NCBI GenBank assembly: GCA_027625915.1 | Contig: JANTQA010000008.1 | Location: forward strand, 8,912,501 to 8,976,500 | DNA: 64,000 bases | Reading direction: 5' to 3' | Source: Anaeramoeba flamelloides | Lineage: Eukaryota > Metamonada > Anaeramoebidae | Shown here: piece by piece, positions 1 through 11,173 of the stretch | Numbering within the stretch: position 1 is the stretch's first letter | How the letters are laid out: every line of letters starts with the position of its first letter | Position numbers and translations under genes: made by a program | Notes under the pieces: model-generated | The model's database searches: none | Seen by the model: only the letters and a program-made list of their open reading frames with translations | Told to the model about the DNA's origin: nothing

Positions 1-132
1 ACTTATCAAAAAGATTATAACTTTTTTAATTTATTTTTTTATTGAATAATAAAGAGTATTCTAAATTTAAAAATAAATTAATTAAGGTAAATTGTTTTTT
101 TTATTTATTTTATTGTTTTTTATCCTTTTTGG

Positions 133-162
133 ATTGGCCATTTTCACGAGAAGGTGGCCAAT
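133..162. repeat. 8-bp inverted repeat (hairpin)
   Basis: ATTGGCCA at 133-140 is followed 14 bases later by its exact reverse complement TGGCCAAT at 155-162. It stands out because GC-containing arms are rare here. No function can be assigned. It could be a regulatory palindrome or a remnant of a repeat end. Confidence 0.45.
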
Positions 163-956
163 TACATCTTGGTAATACCCCCCCAAAAAAATGTTCACCA
201 ACAACACATCACATAATTTAATATTATTGTATCATATTAAGGACAAAATTATCTCTTTTGAAAAGCTTTTGTTTTTAAACTTTCAATTTTTTTTTTAAAT
301 AAAATATGACCAATCTGAAAAAACTAATATAAGATCCCAATTTACATTATTGGTGTTGTTATGAGGAATTTCAACCAAATAGTTTAAGAAACACAAACTA
401 GTGAGATAAAATCTTCAACTTCAAGAAGACTTTGCAATTAAAAAAAAAGAATATAGAAAAAAATGTAATTTATTCTATTCACAGAAGGTATATGTACAAA
501 ATAATACATTTTTAGTTTTAATTTTAAACGGTTTTTTATTATTTTTAAACCAGTTTTTTGTGAAAAGTAGAGGGTCCCACTTAAACAAAATTTTATTTTT
601 AACTTTTTGTTTTAATTTTATAAGAAATCTTACTAAATTTCTCAAATATATAAAAATGAAATTTACATTTTTAAAATTATTTAATGATATTTTATGTGCC
701 TATTTTATTTTTGAATTATTTACATTTTTTTTTTTTGCAGGAAATTACTCTTTTCGTTTTAAAATGTAAAATAAATGATTATTTTTACAAGAATATAATC
801 TATTCAAAATTGATAGGTTCTTGTGGAAATTACCATATACTTTGTGAATTGAATTTTTTTTTTAATTTTTATTTTTTGAAAAGAATTTTGGTAAATGATT
901 AAATTCTAAGAAATCAATAATGTCAAAAACTAATAATTTATCATTGAGGTTGCTTT

Positions 957-1460
957 ATATAAACCCCAATTAATAATTTAGATACACCAAAATTCAATTT
1001 TAGAAAAAAAAATCTTATTTTCTCAATTTCCAAAGAAATACCAAATAAGAGTAATCAATTACTTGAAATTTTAACAATTATTTATGAATTACAATACTAA
1101 TAAAATAAAAAATAAATAAATATCAATATTAATAAATTAATTGTCTATTAAAAAAAATGGAGAGAGAAAAATAAAAAAATCTATTAGTAAATTTGTTCAT
1201 AATTCTTTTAGGAATATTGATTGATCAAATGGTCAGATATCATCAAACATTTAATTTGAGTTTTTCTATTTTTAACAACTCAAATTTAATATTCATCTCA
1301 TTTTTTTTTCAAAAATTGATCACACCAAACAAGTTACTTAATTCAAAAAATGAAAGGAAAAAAAAAAAAAAAACAGAAAGATGAAAAAATGTTTTTCATA
1401 TTTTATAAAAATCAAATTTTATATCCGATTTGAATGAAATTTTATTATTTAGATTTTTTG
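957..1460 (-). repeat. B-family repeat, reverse orientation, one end degraded
   Basis: The left side reads ATAAACCCCAATTAATAA, the reverse complement of the right end of the B copies at 3689-4479 and 28263-28790. Internal blocks are shared, for example a GGAATATTGATTGATCAAA segment and the block ending ATTTGAATGAAATT. The far terminal repeat is not recognisable. It is related to the reverse copy near 43500-43960. Confidence 0.55.
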
Positions 1461-2400
1461 AAAAGTTTTAAATATGTGTAAGATGTTTAATTTTAGTTAA
1501 TATTCATCAAAATATTTAGAAATTTTTCAAAAAATTAAGTAGTATTTTTGCCCATTACAAGTTAATCAAAATTTCGAAAAAAAAGGTACAACATTCAAAG
1601 AATATATTGTATTTTTTTTTTAAACAATGATATATTATTTACTTTTTTTTCTTCTAGGTGGATTTTTATCAATATAAACCCACTTTGGAAACAAAATTGA
1701 AAAAACAAAAAGATAAAAAATTTAAGAAGAAATTTTGAGTTTTAAAAAAATCAGTATACAACTAATAAAAGGGAGAACTTTTGCAATTTATTTTCTACTC
1801 TATCATTGTTAAAGAAACTTGCAACGAAATGGATTGTAGTTTGATATCTCAGTTTATTTGTTTGGTGCTTTTTTATTTGATAGACTTTGTAACTTTTAGT
1901 AAACTCAAAAAATCTCTGGGAAGGTTAGATCTAAGAATTGAAAGATAAATAATCAGCTGAAATATTATCCCTTTTGAATTTCAAATACTAGTATCAGATA
2001 AAAATTTAATATAGAAAATTTGATTAGTTTTTTTAAAAAAATAACTTCTCAAAAATATGCAAATTGTATTATTCAGTACAATAAATTTATAATAAAAATA
2101 TCTGAATAAAAATATCTATTTATTTTATTATTAAAATAACCCAAATTACCATTTATAATTTATTTATCCAATATTTTTGTAAATAACTTCGATTGAGTTT
2201 TTATTGATTATTTTCAATCAGAACTAATAATTTACAATTTTATAGTATTCCTTGTTTTCCAATTGGTTCATCATTAAAATATTCATTCCGTAAATATTTA
2301 TTTTTTTAAAAATTGTCTAGGTTACATTTTGAAAATATTTAGAACTTTTTGTTGAATAGTATAAAAACAATTTGATTTTGGATCTTAATTCTTCTTTTGG

Positions 2401-2439
2401 GGTGGGTGCTACTATTAGCAATTCGTCAGAATACCCACC
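2401..2439. promoter_or_regulatory. GC-rich hairpin upstream of dynein light chain gene
   Basis: GGTGGGT (2401-2407) is matched by its reverse complement ACCCACC (2433-2439) around a 25-base loop, about 100 bases before the start codon at 2542. The block is clearly more GC-rich than its surroundings. A promoter or 5' leader element is a reasonable guess, based only on position and composition. Confidence 0.3.
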
Positions 2440-2541
2440 TTAACCTTGAAAAAATTAAATGTCTTATATCATTTTTTCTTTCTTCACTATTTTTCATAAC
2501 TTTTTTTTTCATATTTTTCACTTATTCTTTCAAAAATAAAA

Positions 2542-3274
2542 ATGACTACTGAACGATTTCCTTTTATGGACAAAGTCGAAGAAATTAAAGATATAATCAA
2601 AGAAGTATTTAAATTTTTCCGATCTTTTTTTTTAACAAAAAAATAAAGGGAAAAAAATCATTATTACCTTTAGATTGCACAAGATCCCTTGTCTCAAAAA
2701 AAAAAATAAAAAATAAAAAACAAACAACAAACACATTCACAAAACTGTTTGGAATAATCTGAATTTTTTTTACCCCAAAACAAAACTATTCACCACTTTT
2801 TTTTTTATCAAATCAAAGTGTTCGAACGAAATTTTACAAAAAAAAAAATACCAACATGCAATGGTTAATAGGTGGACAACAGTAATAATTGATAAAATCC
2901 TTGGAGAACTTAATCAAAAGAAATACAAATTCAAATACGTTGGTAAGTCCATCTTTCTTTCTTTCTTTTTTTTTAAGACTGATTCATTTTTTTTTTTTTT
3001 TTTATTCTTTTTTTTTTTAACTCACTCATTTACTTTTTCTTTTTTTGTTGCTTTGGTGTTCTTTATTTTTGGTATTTTGTTGTGCAATAAAAACAATTGG
3101 TTATTGCACTGATAAATAAAAACAGTAACTTCGATGATCATTCAAAAAGGGAACACTGGCATGCACTCTTCTACTTCGTGTTATTGGGACAATTCTTTAG
3201 ATGGAAATTGTTCTTATAGATGGGAAAATGATAACATGTATTGCATCACTTCTGTTTATGGTTTAACTTATTAA
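2542..3274 (+). CDS. DYNLT1: Tctex1-type dynein light chain (DYNLT), 3 exons
   Basis: Exons are 2542-2604, 2819-2942 and 3126-3274. Joined they give 111 residues, against 113 for human DYNLT1, ending in TAA. Introns are GT..AG: donors GTATTT and GTAAGT, acceptors AAAG and ACAG. The family signature is clear. The segment YQHAMVNRWTT matches the usual YQHxxVNxWTT, and the last exon carries the VTSMIIQK-type strand, the SSTSCYWD motif, DGNCSYRWEN, and the terminal MYCITSVYGL. Ten residues separate the helix-1 KE from YQH, as in the human protein, which fixes both splice sites. DYNLT homodimers bind the dynein intermediate chain and cargo in cytoplasmic dynein-1, and also occur in axonemal dynein. 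The family assignment is secure. Whether it serves cytoplasmic or axonemal dynein cannot be told. Confidence 0.93.
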
Positions 3275-3688
3275 AGAATACATTTGGTTATTGAAGTAAT
3301 TAGAGGGACTAATATATTCCCATTAAAAACAGCCCATTTTCTTTTAAATTTCAAAATAAAAATATTTCATAATCACTTTTTTAATTCAACAACAAATATA
3401 TTGTTGTCCAATTTAAAAGAAACCAATTAAAGAGCAAATAAATTTATTGTTTCTTTTCGTTTTTTGACGAAATTGTTCGTTTTTAAAATAATTCTATTTC
3501 TTTCTTTTTTTTTTATTTTGAGTAGGGTGCCGATATGAAAATACTAATAACTGTTTTAAATGAAAAGCTAATCGAACAAATAACTGCTTAGGTCGATTGT
3601 TAAGATCTTGATAAGTGCAATTTTAAAATAGAACAAAAAATAAAATGAACAAATATCAATAATTTTCATTTTCCCAATATCTTCTATA

Positions 3689-4479
3689 AACTAAAATTCA
3701 AAATTTTTAACCCAGTTAAAACAGTTCAAAGAATCACAAGAAATACAATTCCATTCAAATTGAAAATAAGTTTGATTTTTGAAAAAAAGAAAATTCATTT
3801 TTTCATCTTTTAGTTTTTTTTGTTTTCCTTTCATTTTTTGAATAACCTGTTTTTTTGGTTCGATCAATAATTTTTTCGAACATTTGATATTAGGATAAAG
3901 TTGAGTTGTTCCAAACAGTAGAACTCAAATGAAAATTAGTTGGTGTAGTTTAATTATTTGATCGATCAAGAATTATTAATAGAATTTAAAACCCTAGCAA
4001 CAGTATAAAAGCAAAAATTAGTCATTTTTTTTTGTCATTTTTTTTAAATTAACTTTTTTGAAACATCTTTAAGTAATAAATTTGAAAGGGGTGATTGACT
4101 AGGTTTGAATAGTAATCATTTTTACATTTCAGGCAGCCTTTTTTTCATGGAATTTTTGAAAAAGGCGATTATAAAAAAAAATGACAAAAAAAAAAACGAA
4201 AATAAATTGCTTTTATACTAATACTAGAGCTCGAAACAAATTTATCAATATATATATATTTTTTTTTGCTCTCTCCAAAAATTTTAACACGTTCTTGATT
4301 TATTTTTCATGATAATTATTTATTTTTTGTTTTTTGAGTATTTTAATTTATCAATAATTGTTTATTTTTCAATAAGTAAAATGGTTCTTATTTGGTATTT
4401 CTTTGAGAATTGATTAAATGTGATTTTTTTTTTTTTCAAAAATTGAATTTTGGTGTGTTTAAAAATTTAAATTGGGGTT
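3689..4479 (+). mobile_element. B-family TIR element carrying a nested C element
   Basis: The left end AAACTAAAATTCAAAAT and the right end, whose reverse complement is AAACCCCAATTTAAATT, form imperfect terminal inverted repeats flanked by TA. Internal sequence matches the 528-bp copy at 28263-28790, including TTGAGTTGTTCCAAA and the GCTCTCTCCAAAA block. The extra length comes from an insertion at about 3991-4233. No transposase frame survives, so this is a non-autonomous or decayed Tc1/mariner-like element. Confidence 0.65.
3991..4233. mobile_element. C-family foldback element nested in B
   Basis: Comparison with the uninterrupted B copy at 28263-28790 shows about 243 extra bases between GAATTTAAA and AAACAAATTTA. 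The insert has imperfect terminal inverted repeats of about 50 bp that share AGTATAAAAGCAA and TGTCATTTTTTT. AAA appears on both sides and may be the target duplication. This is the only copy I see in the window. Confidence 0.5.
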
Positions 4480-5993
4480 TATATATATGCATCTCTTATA
4501 AACCCAACTAACCTAATTTTCTTTGAAATGTAAGTTTTTATTTATTTTTATGATGGGATTGCAAAATATAAAAGTTATAAGTAATTATCTTAGATTGAAA
4601 ACATTCGAATTAAAAATTGAATATATAACTACCATAAAAAAAAATTACTTGAAAAAAATTGTTCAAACTTTGAAAATTTTTTCTTTCTTTCCTTTGATTT
4701 GATGATTTTTCAAAGATAATGTGTTAAAATTTTTTTTTAGTTTTTTTATCAGTAAAAAATTTGTCTTAATATTAAAAACTTATAAGTTTCAATAATTAGA
4801 AAACATAATATTTTATTGGAATTTTTTTGGGGGCCTTGGCACTCCAACTTGATCTAAAATGCTTTAATAAATAATATATTCATTTTAAAAAATAGTTTAA
4901 CTTATCATAGAAAGTGTGTTGGTTCATTTGATTACCGTTCATATGAAATGTATATTTGTGAATATAAAATTAATAAAAAAAAACAAAAATAAAAATTAAA
5001 TTTGAAAAATCAAAATTATATTTTTTAAAGATTGTAAATTTTGGCATTTTTTTTAACAAATAATTGTTTAAATTTCAATTATTTGGCAATTAATTTAAGT
5101 TGGATTAATATTTGATTTTTTTTTTTTTTTTGATTTTAAATATTTTTGAATTTGTGACTTTTTAAAATATCATAAAATAATCATTATTATTGGATAAGAT
5201 ATCATAGATCAAAAATTATTTTCAAATATCTATATTTTTGAAGATTGACAAACTCAATTTTCACAAAGATTTTTTTTCAAATTTTTACTAAAGTCTTTCT
5301 TTATTTTGATGATTATTTTATTATCTTTGATTAATATTTAAAAGTTAATTTATTTTTTTTTTATTATTATTTTTAAGTTGTTTACTTTATCTTTTAAAAA
5401 ATATTTTTTTGATAAAATTCAAATATATAAATAAAATTATTTGACAATTTTTTTGTTTGTTTGTTTTTTTCAATAATTTCATGTTGCTTGCATTGGATTT
5501 TTAGAAAATTTTTTAATATTAAACTTTTAATTGTGATATAAACGAATGAATTCACCTTTTCTCATATTTCAATATTTATTGAAATGTTATCTAAAAAAAA
5601 AAATTATAATTTATCAGCAATGTATTTTTGTTTGTGTTTTTTATGAGAAAATTAATAAAATAAATTGATAAGTGTTATTAGTCTAAGATCGTCTTGTGAT
5701 TTGAATTACTATTATTGTGTGGAAATTTCTAATTTAAACAATTTGAATCAAAATAAAAATATTTAAAGAAAATGTCAAAAAAAATGGATAATTATTTTTT
5801 TTTCAATTATCATAAAAAAAAATTACAATAACATTATTAATTAATCTATAAACTATTTTCACTTTTTATTATAACCAGGATCTGGATTAGAGATGGATAA
5901 TAAAATAAAAAAATTTTTACTTAATTACCATTAGAAAATCTTTTATTTCAAACTTCATGAAATTTTTGTAAATCCTGGTAGTTCAAGGATATA

Positions 5994-6500
5994 TAAACTA
6001 AATTCAAAATTTTTGGGCTGGGTTTAAATTGTTGAAAGAATAACAATACTAAATTTATATTCAATTTGGGGATAATTTTGATTTTACAAACAATTTTATT
6101 TTTTGTTATTTTGTTTTCATTTCCTTTTTTCAGGTTAGGTAATCTCTTTAGTTATATCTGAAAATTTTTCTTTAATGGCTGATAGAAGTTTACAATTGAG
6201 TATGTTTAATAGAAAAACCATATACAATTAGTCAATGGTATCTTTTCTTTTAATCGATTAATAATTATAGGTGGAATTTCAATAAAAATTAGCTATACAT
6301 TTTTCGTTCAGCTACTTTCATTATTTTGGGTACATCAATTTTTATATTTCGCTTTATATTATTTTCTTTTATTTGGATAAAAATAATTAAATATAATAAC
6401 ATTAATAATGGGAAAATTTGATGTAATTTTATATTATGTTTGATAAAATACAATAAATTGTAATTTTTTTGCCTATGTAATGAAAAAATTCAAATTGTTT
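5994..6500 (+). mobile_element. B-like (B2) element, right end decayed
   Basis: It begins TATAAACTAAATTC and runs parallel to the better preserved 14580-15115 copy. Shared blocks include the AACAATTTTATTTTTTG tract, GATAGAAGTTTACAATTGAG, and TTATATTATGTTTGATAAAATACAATAAATTG near its end. The right terminal repeat is missing or unrecognisable. It is non-coding now. Confidence 0.5.
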
Positions 6501-6849
6501 AAAAAGGGACAAATAATTTACAAATTTATTTTTTTTGAAAAATTATTTCAACCTGTTGAAAATATATATTCTGTTACGATTATCTTTATAAAAAGGGGGC
6601 AAAATTAATTAGTCTTTGGGTTTTTCTATTAATGATTATTGGGTGAATCTTTGAATTTTAATAAAAATTGAAAAAAGAGTTACTTTTTGGAAGGTTTTAA
6701 ATATGAATTATTAAATACTTGGAATACTATTAACTTGAGTTTCTATTTAGGGAATTGGAAAAGGAAAGAAAAAAAAACTTTCTAAAAACGAAAATTTTTA
6801 ATTGTGATCAGTAGTAAAAAATGAATTAAATTTAATTTATTGTGCAATA

Positions 6850-7327
6850 CAGTGATCTAAAAAAATTCGTGGACAACGACTATAATATGTGTTCCAAAAC
6901 ATAATAAGTGCTTTTTTTTCTTCTTGTTCCAAGGCGGCATTTAATTCACTATCCAAAAGCATACCTAAGTTCAAATCTATTTTGAAAGTAAATCCCTTGA
7001 TATTTTCAGTAAAATTTAAATTATGGTTGAATTTTGTTCAAAAGTTTCAATAATATTCTCAATTTTTCTAAAATATTTTTTTTTTTGATGATATAAATTT
7101 TTTCTCAAAATTAACTTTATTTTTTGAGATAAATTTTCCTATTGATCCTTTATTTCATTGATTTCTTATGAATATACAAACTTTAAGGAATTAATACTAT
7201 ATTTAATTAGTGTTTATTGTTGGTTTCTTTGATCAGTTGATGTATAGGTCTTACTAAACAAAAAAGCACAAGCTTTTTATTTTGAAACAAGTTTTAAACT
7301 TTTATGCACACTTTATTTTTACAACTG
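6850..7327 (+). mobile_element. D-family TIR element, copy 1 (478 bp)
   Basis: Starts CAGTGATC and ends CAACTG, with TA on both sides. It matches the 479-bp copy at 7658-8136 along its length, sharing ACCTAAGTTCA, TTTTGAAAGTAAA, TTTTTTGAGATAAATTTT and ATAGGTCTT. Length, TA duplication and lack of a reading frame mark a non-autonomous mariner-like element. Confidence 0.65.
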
Positions 7328-7657
7328 TAATATTTCTAATAGATTTTTTGTGCCATGTGAACCATGCAGCATAAATACCCATTATATCCAGATGTGGTAT
7401 ATTTTAAATATAGACGAATCTAGGGTGACACTAATCTCTTAATTTGAAAAAACAGTATTAAAACACAAACAATTTTCAAGAAATTTAAAACTTGTCGAAA
7501 AATGTTTTGAAAAGTAAAAAAATGTGCAATTCACTTGAATAAAAACTTAAATTATGAAGAAATTAGTTTTTACATATGAGTTATAACATATTTATTTTTA
7601 ATTTTAAAAATTAATTAAGGAAAAACTGAAAAAAAAGTTCTGAAGATTTATGAATTA

Positions 7658-8136
7658 CAGTGATCAAAATAATGTGTGCACAAAGACTATAATCGTGTTT
7701 CAAAATATTAGCGGTGCTTTTTTTTTTTTCTTGTACTAAGGAAACATCCAATATACTACCAAATAGTATACCTAAGTTCATATCAATTTTGAAAGTAAAG
7801 GTTTGGTTATTTTCAGTAAAATTTCAATTATCCATGCAATTTGTTGAAAATTTTCCATAATTATTCTCAATTTTTTAGTATTTTTTTGTTTTAAGATGAT
7901 TTAAATTTTTTTAAAAAAAATTAACTCTATTTTTTGAGATAAATTTTGCAATTTGATCCTTCATTTTTAGAATTACTTTTTAAATAATAAAACTTTAAGA
8001 AACCAATATCATATTTTTTTAGGATTTATTATCAGTTTCTTTGATTGGTTAATGATAGGTCTTCTATAACAAAAAAACACGCTTTTTTTTTCTAAACACG
8101 TATTAAATTTTTTTGCACGCTTTATGTTGACTACAG
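7658..8136 (+). mobile_element. D-family TIR element, copy 2 (479 bp)
   Basis: Bounded by TA. Left end CAGTGATCAAAA and right end GACTACAG are imperfect inverted repeats. It lies in the same orientation as copy 1, 330 bases downstream of it. Two same-sense copies so close could reflect local transposition or a segmental duplication. The unique spacer favours separate insertions. Confidence 0.65.
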
Positions 8137-8687
8137 TAATATGTTATTTAAAAATAAAGATATTTATTTCTTTGAATGATACCATTTGTTTTTTTGACTG
8201 GTTAAAGTCTGATTATTATTATATTAGACATTACTAATTCCAAAAATCATTACAGTTTGAATAATGTAAAAGGAGTAAATCAGTAATTTGTTTCCTTTGT
8301 TAATTAACCCCAAGTAATGAAGAAATAAATCAAACAATTTGAAAAAATAATTCATTATTTTGACAAAAATTGTCAACTTTTAATACAGATGCTCTAATAT
8401 TTCAACCAAGAACAAAAACCTCTCAGAAAAGAAGATAATTTTGTTAGATAAAAAACTAACCGTTATTATTTATTTAATTTTTTATTTTTTCAGAGTACAA
8501 TAATAATTTAACTGACAAAATAATTGTTTAAACGGGTCCAGGAGCATTGTTTAGAATAAAAATTAAAATAATCTTCAATTTTGCTTGATCTCATGAAAAT
8601 CATTTTTTAAATAACTTTCCTTTTCGAAACAAAAAGAATAATCTTCTTTTCCTTTTTTAAAATAAAATTTAACAAAACACAAAACAA

Positions 8688-9488
8688 ATGAGTCAACAAA
8701 ACCAAGACCAAAACGTACCACTTCGCCAAAGAAATATTAGAAGAAACATACCTCAACGATATTTTTCCAAAAATCCGTAAGTTGATCAGATAATCCTCTT
8801 TTGAGTTTTCTTTTCTTTAATTTTTTCCTTTCTTTCTTTTCTAATTAATGATTAATGTTTTTTTTTTTTTGAAACAAACACTTTTCTTCCTTTGGTTTTC
8901 TTTTTCTTTTTCCTTTTCTTTTTTTTGTTACTCTTTTTGCTCCTATTACTGTTTTTGTTTTTTTTTTTCTTGAAAAAACGCTTTTCTTACGATTAATTTT
9001 TCGTTTTCTTTGATTTTCATACTCTTTTCAAAATCTTCTAATTTTTGGTTAATGCTTTTGTTTTGTATTTTTTTTGAAACAATTAACATTTTTAAATTAT
9101 CTCATTACTTTTTATTTTCTGTTCTTTTTGTTGTTCATATAATTCCCAACTCAAAAGATATATGAGCCCAACTGACAAAATGTTAAGTCCAGCAACAAGT
9201 ATGATCCGTAAACGAAGAACTGCAAAGTTTGATTTCTTTCTTTTAAACTATATTTCATATAAACCTATTAAACATTAATTTTAAAACTTTTCTTCCCTTT
9301 AATTTCACCTACCCATTTTATCTTTATTTTCTTTTATTTTCACTTTAAAAAAAATAACTTTAAGAAAAACTGGATTACAAATAAATTTATTGAAAAAATT
9401 CCAACAAAACAAAATCAAAACAAGTTTAAAGCAAGAAAACCAAAGCTTCACACCTTCAAACGAAACAAACAAAGAAAATGAAAACTAA
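8688..9488 (+). CDS. Small basic Ser/Thr-Pro protein, 3 exons (Spo12-like motif?)
   Basis: Proposed exons are 8688-8776, 9158-9226 and 9365-9488, giving 93 residues. Intron 1 has a textbook GTAAGT donor. The donor of intron 2 (GTTTGA at 9227) is poor; GTTAAG at 9182 would also keep frame. The protein is Gln/Asn/Arg-rich, with an N-terminal MSQQNQDQN, two S-P sites within MSPTDKMLSPATS (residues 32-44), a basic IRKRR stretch and an acidic Asn/Glu-rich tail. The P-T-D-x-x-x-S-P arrangement recalls small cell-cycle proteins of the Spo12 type, but I hold that weakly. Codon variety and three frame-compatible exons support a real gene. The exact structure and function are uncertain. Confidence 0.55.
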
Positions 9489-11062
9489 AAAAAAGATTCA
9501 AATTTTTCTCTTAATATCCAATTATTTTTTTTTTTAATTTATCAAATTAAATTTAAAAAAAAAAAATTCCTTTTGCTTTAAAATATGAATTTACCTTTAA
9601 AAACAGTTAAATTTAAGAATTTTTAAAATACTGTTTTCAATATTATTATGGGTGATCATAAATAAAATATAAGAATTTTTTATAAATTTTTTTTTCTCAT
9701 TTTTAATTTTTTTCAGGATTAACCAAGTTAGATTAATAAGTTGTAATTTACTATTTTTATTTTTGTTAATAACTGCTGTTCCAGACATAAAACGAATTTT
9801 ATAATAAAAAGAAACCGATTTAGCAATAACCCATTTATTCAAAAAAGGAGAGATTATATTAGGGATTATTGTAAAACTTTTATTGTTTGCTTTTGAGAAA
9901 TTTATTTTTTTTGTTATTTTTTCCCATTTTTTCCCATATTTTCCAGGACTAAATCTTATTTATATTGGGAATAATGGTTACAAAGGAAAACGATCCAGTG
10001 GCTAATTATTATAACGGGACTCTGGAATAAGGAAAATTATGAGTAACTTGGAAATAAAATCTAAAAAGCAAAGACAAAAAATGTTAAGTTTTAAAGTAAA
10101 TAAGATTAATAGGAAAATAAGAAATTATAATAATTAAATTACGATCCCCCCAAATTAAGAATCCGGATCAATTATCAAATTAAATTTAATTAACAAAAAG
10201 TATCATGTTTTTTTTTTTTTTTTTATTGTTTAAGGGAGGAGTTTTTAGATCCTCTTGTTTACCCTAATTCCCAAAATTTTATTGTGAATTTTTTTTAATG
10301 ATTTCCATACACATGTATTTTCCTCTAGGGTTAATAAAGTTATGGAGTCTTTTCTTTTAATAATATTAAAAATATTATTATTTTTTAAAATATGAGATTT
10401 ATTAATTTTTTTTTATTTCAGATATCCAGATTTTCGATTATTTTCATAGGCTTAGCAGTTCCAGAAAAAGTATCATGTTTATAATTTCGGGTGTTCTTAA
10501 TTAAAGATACCATTGGTGTTTATTTCTTTTTTTTATTTTTTCCCAATTTCTTCTTTTAAACTTTTTTAAATTTCTTTCAATTATTTTTTTTTTGCTTTTT
10601 AAACATAAAAAAAAAAAATTGGTTATTTCTTTTCCTGAAAAATCATGAAATATTTGATTTTACGCTTAAATTATTATTGATGAAATTGAAGTAAAAGAAC
10701 TTTTAGAGTATAATTTACATTTTGACAATTATAAAAAAAAATATTGCCTATTTTTTTTACTATTTTTTTCATTATAATGTTGAGATTGATCAATCACCAA
10801 TGATGACACTTAAAATGAATTGTTACAAAATAAGATAGATATATTACAAGAAAGAATATCAACAAGTTTTTAAATATCACTTTGAAACTATTTTTAAATA
10901 GGATTTACCAAATAAAATTGGAATTTGAGAAATCTAAACAATTTAAACAAGAAAAAAAAAAAAATTAACAATCTAATATTTGGAACACTTGAAATAAACA
11001 AATTTCTCATGAATTGATATATATTCTTTTCTGACCTATATAACCCACCTGAAAATAAGATA

Positions 11063-11090
11063 CCCCCCCCCCCCCCACACACACACATAC
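11063..11090. repeat. C14 followed by (AC)n microsatellite
   Basis: Fourteen consecutive C (11063-11076) lead into an alternating AC tract ending near 11088. This is the longest G/C homopolymer in the window, in DNA that is otherwise almost free of G/C runs. Confidence 0.9.
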
Positions 11091-11173
11091 CTTTTTTGTT
11101 CCATTTTGTGATAAACTTGGTAGACAAAGTTAGAATTTTAAAATATTTATTTCGAAATTATATAATTAAAATA

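Larger units (their letters stand above)
1..2541. other. Gene-poor AT-rich flank
   Basis: No coding segment is supported here. Open frames are short, poly-Lys/Phe/Ile and without codon-like structure. The stretch holds a hairpin (133-162), a 7-C run (178-184), a reverse-oriented B-family repeat (about 957-1460) and a second GC-richer hairpin (2401-2439) just upstream of the dynein light chain gene. Confidence 0.6.
3275..8687. other. Intergenic tract filled with inverted-repeat elements
   Basis: No gene is supported. About half the tract is recognisable repeat: a B element with a nested C element (3689-4479), a degraded B-like copy (5994-6500) and two D elements (6850-7327, 7658-8136). The remainder is A/T-rich without coding signal. 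A slightly GC-richer patch near 8530-8560 lies about 130 bases before the next start codon and may belong to its promoter. Confidence 0.6.
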
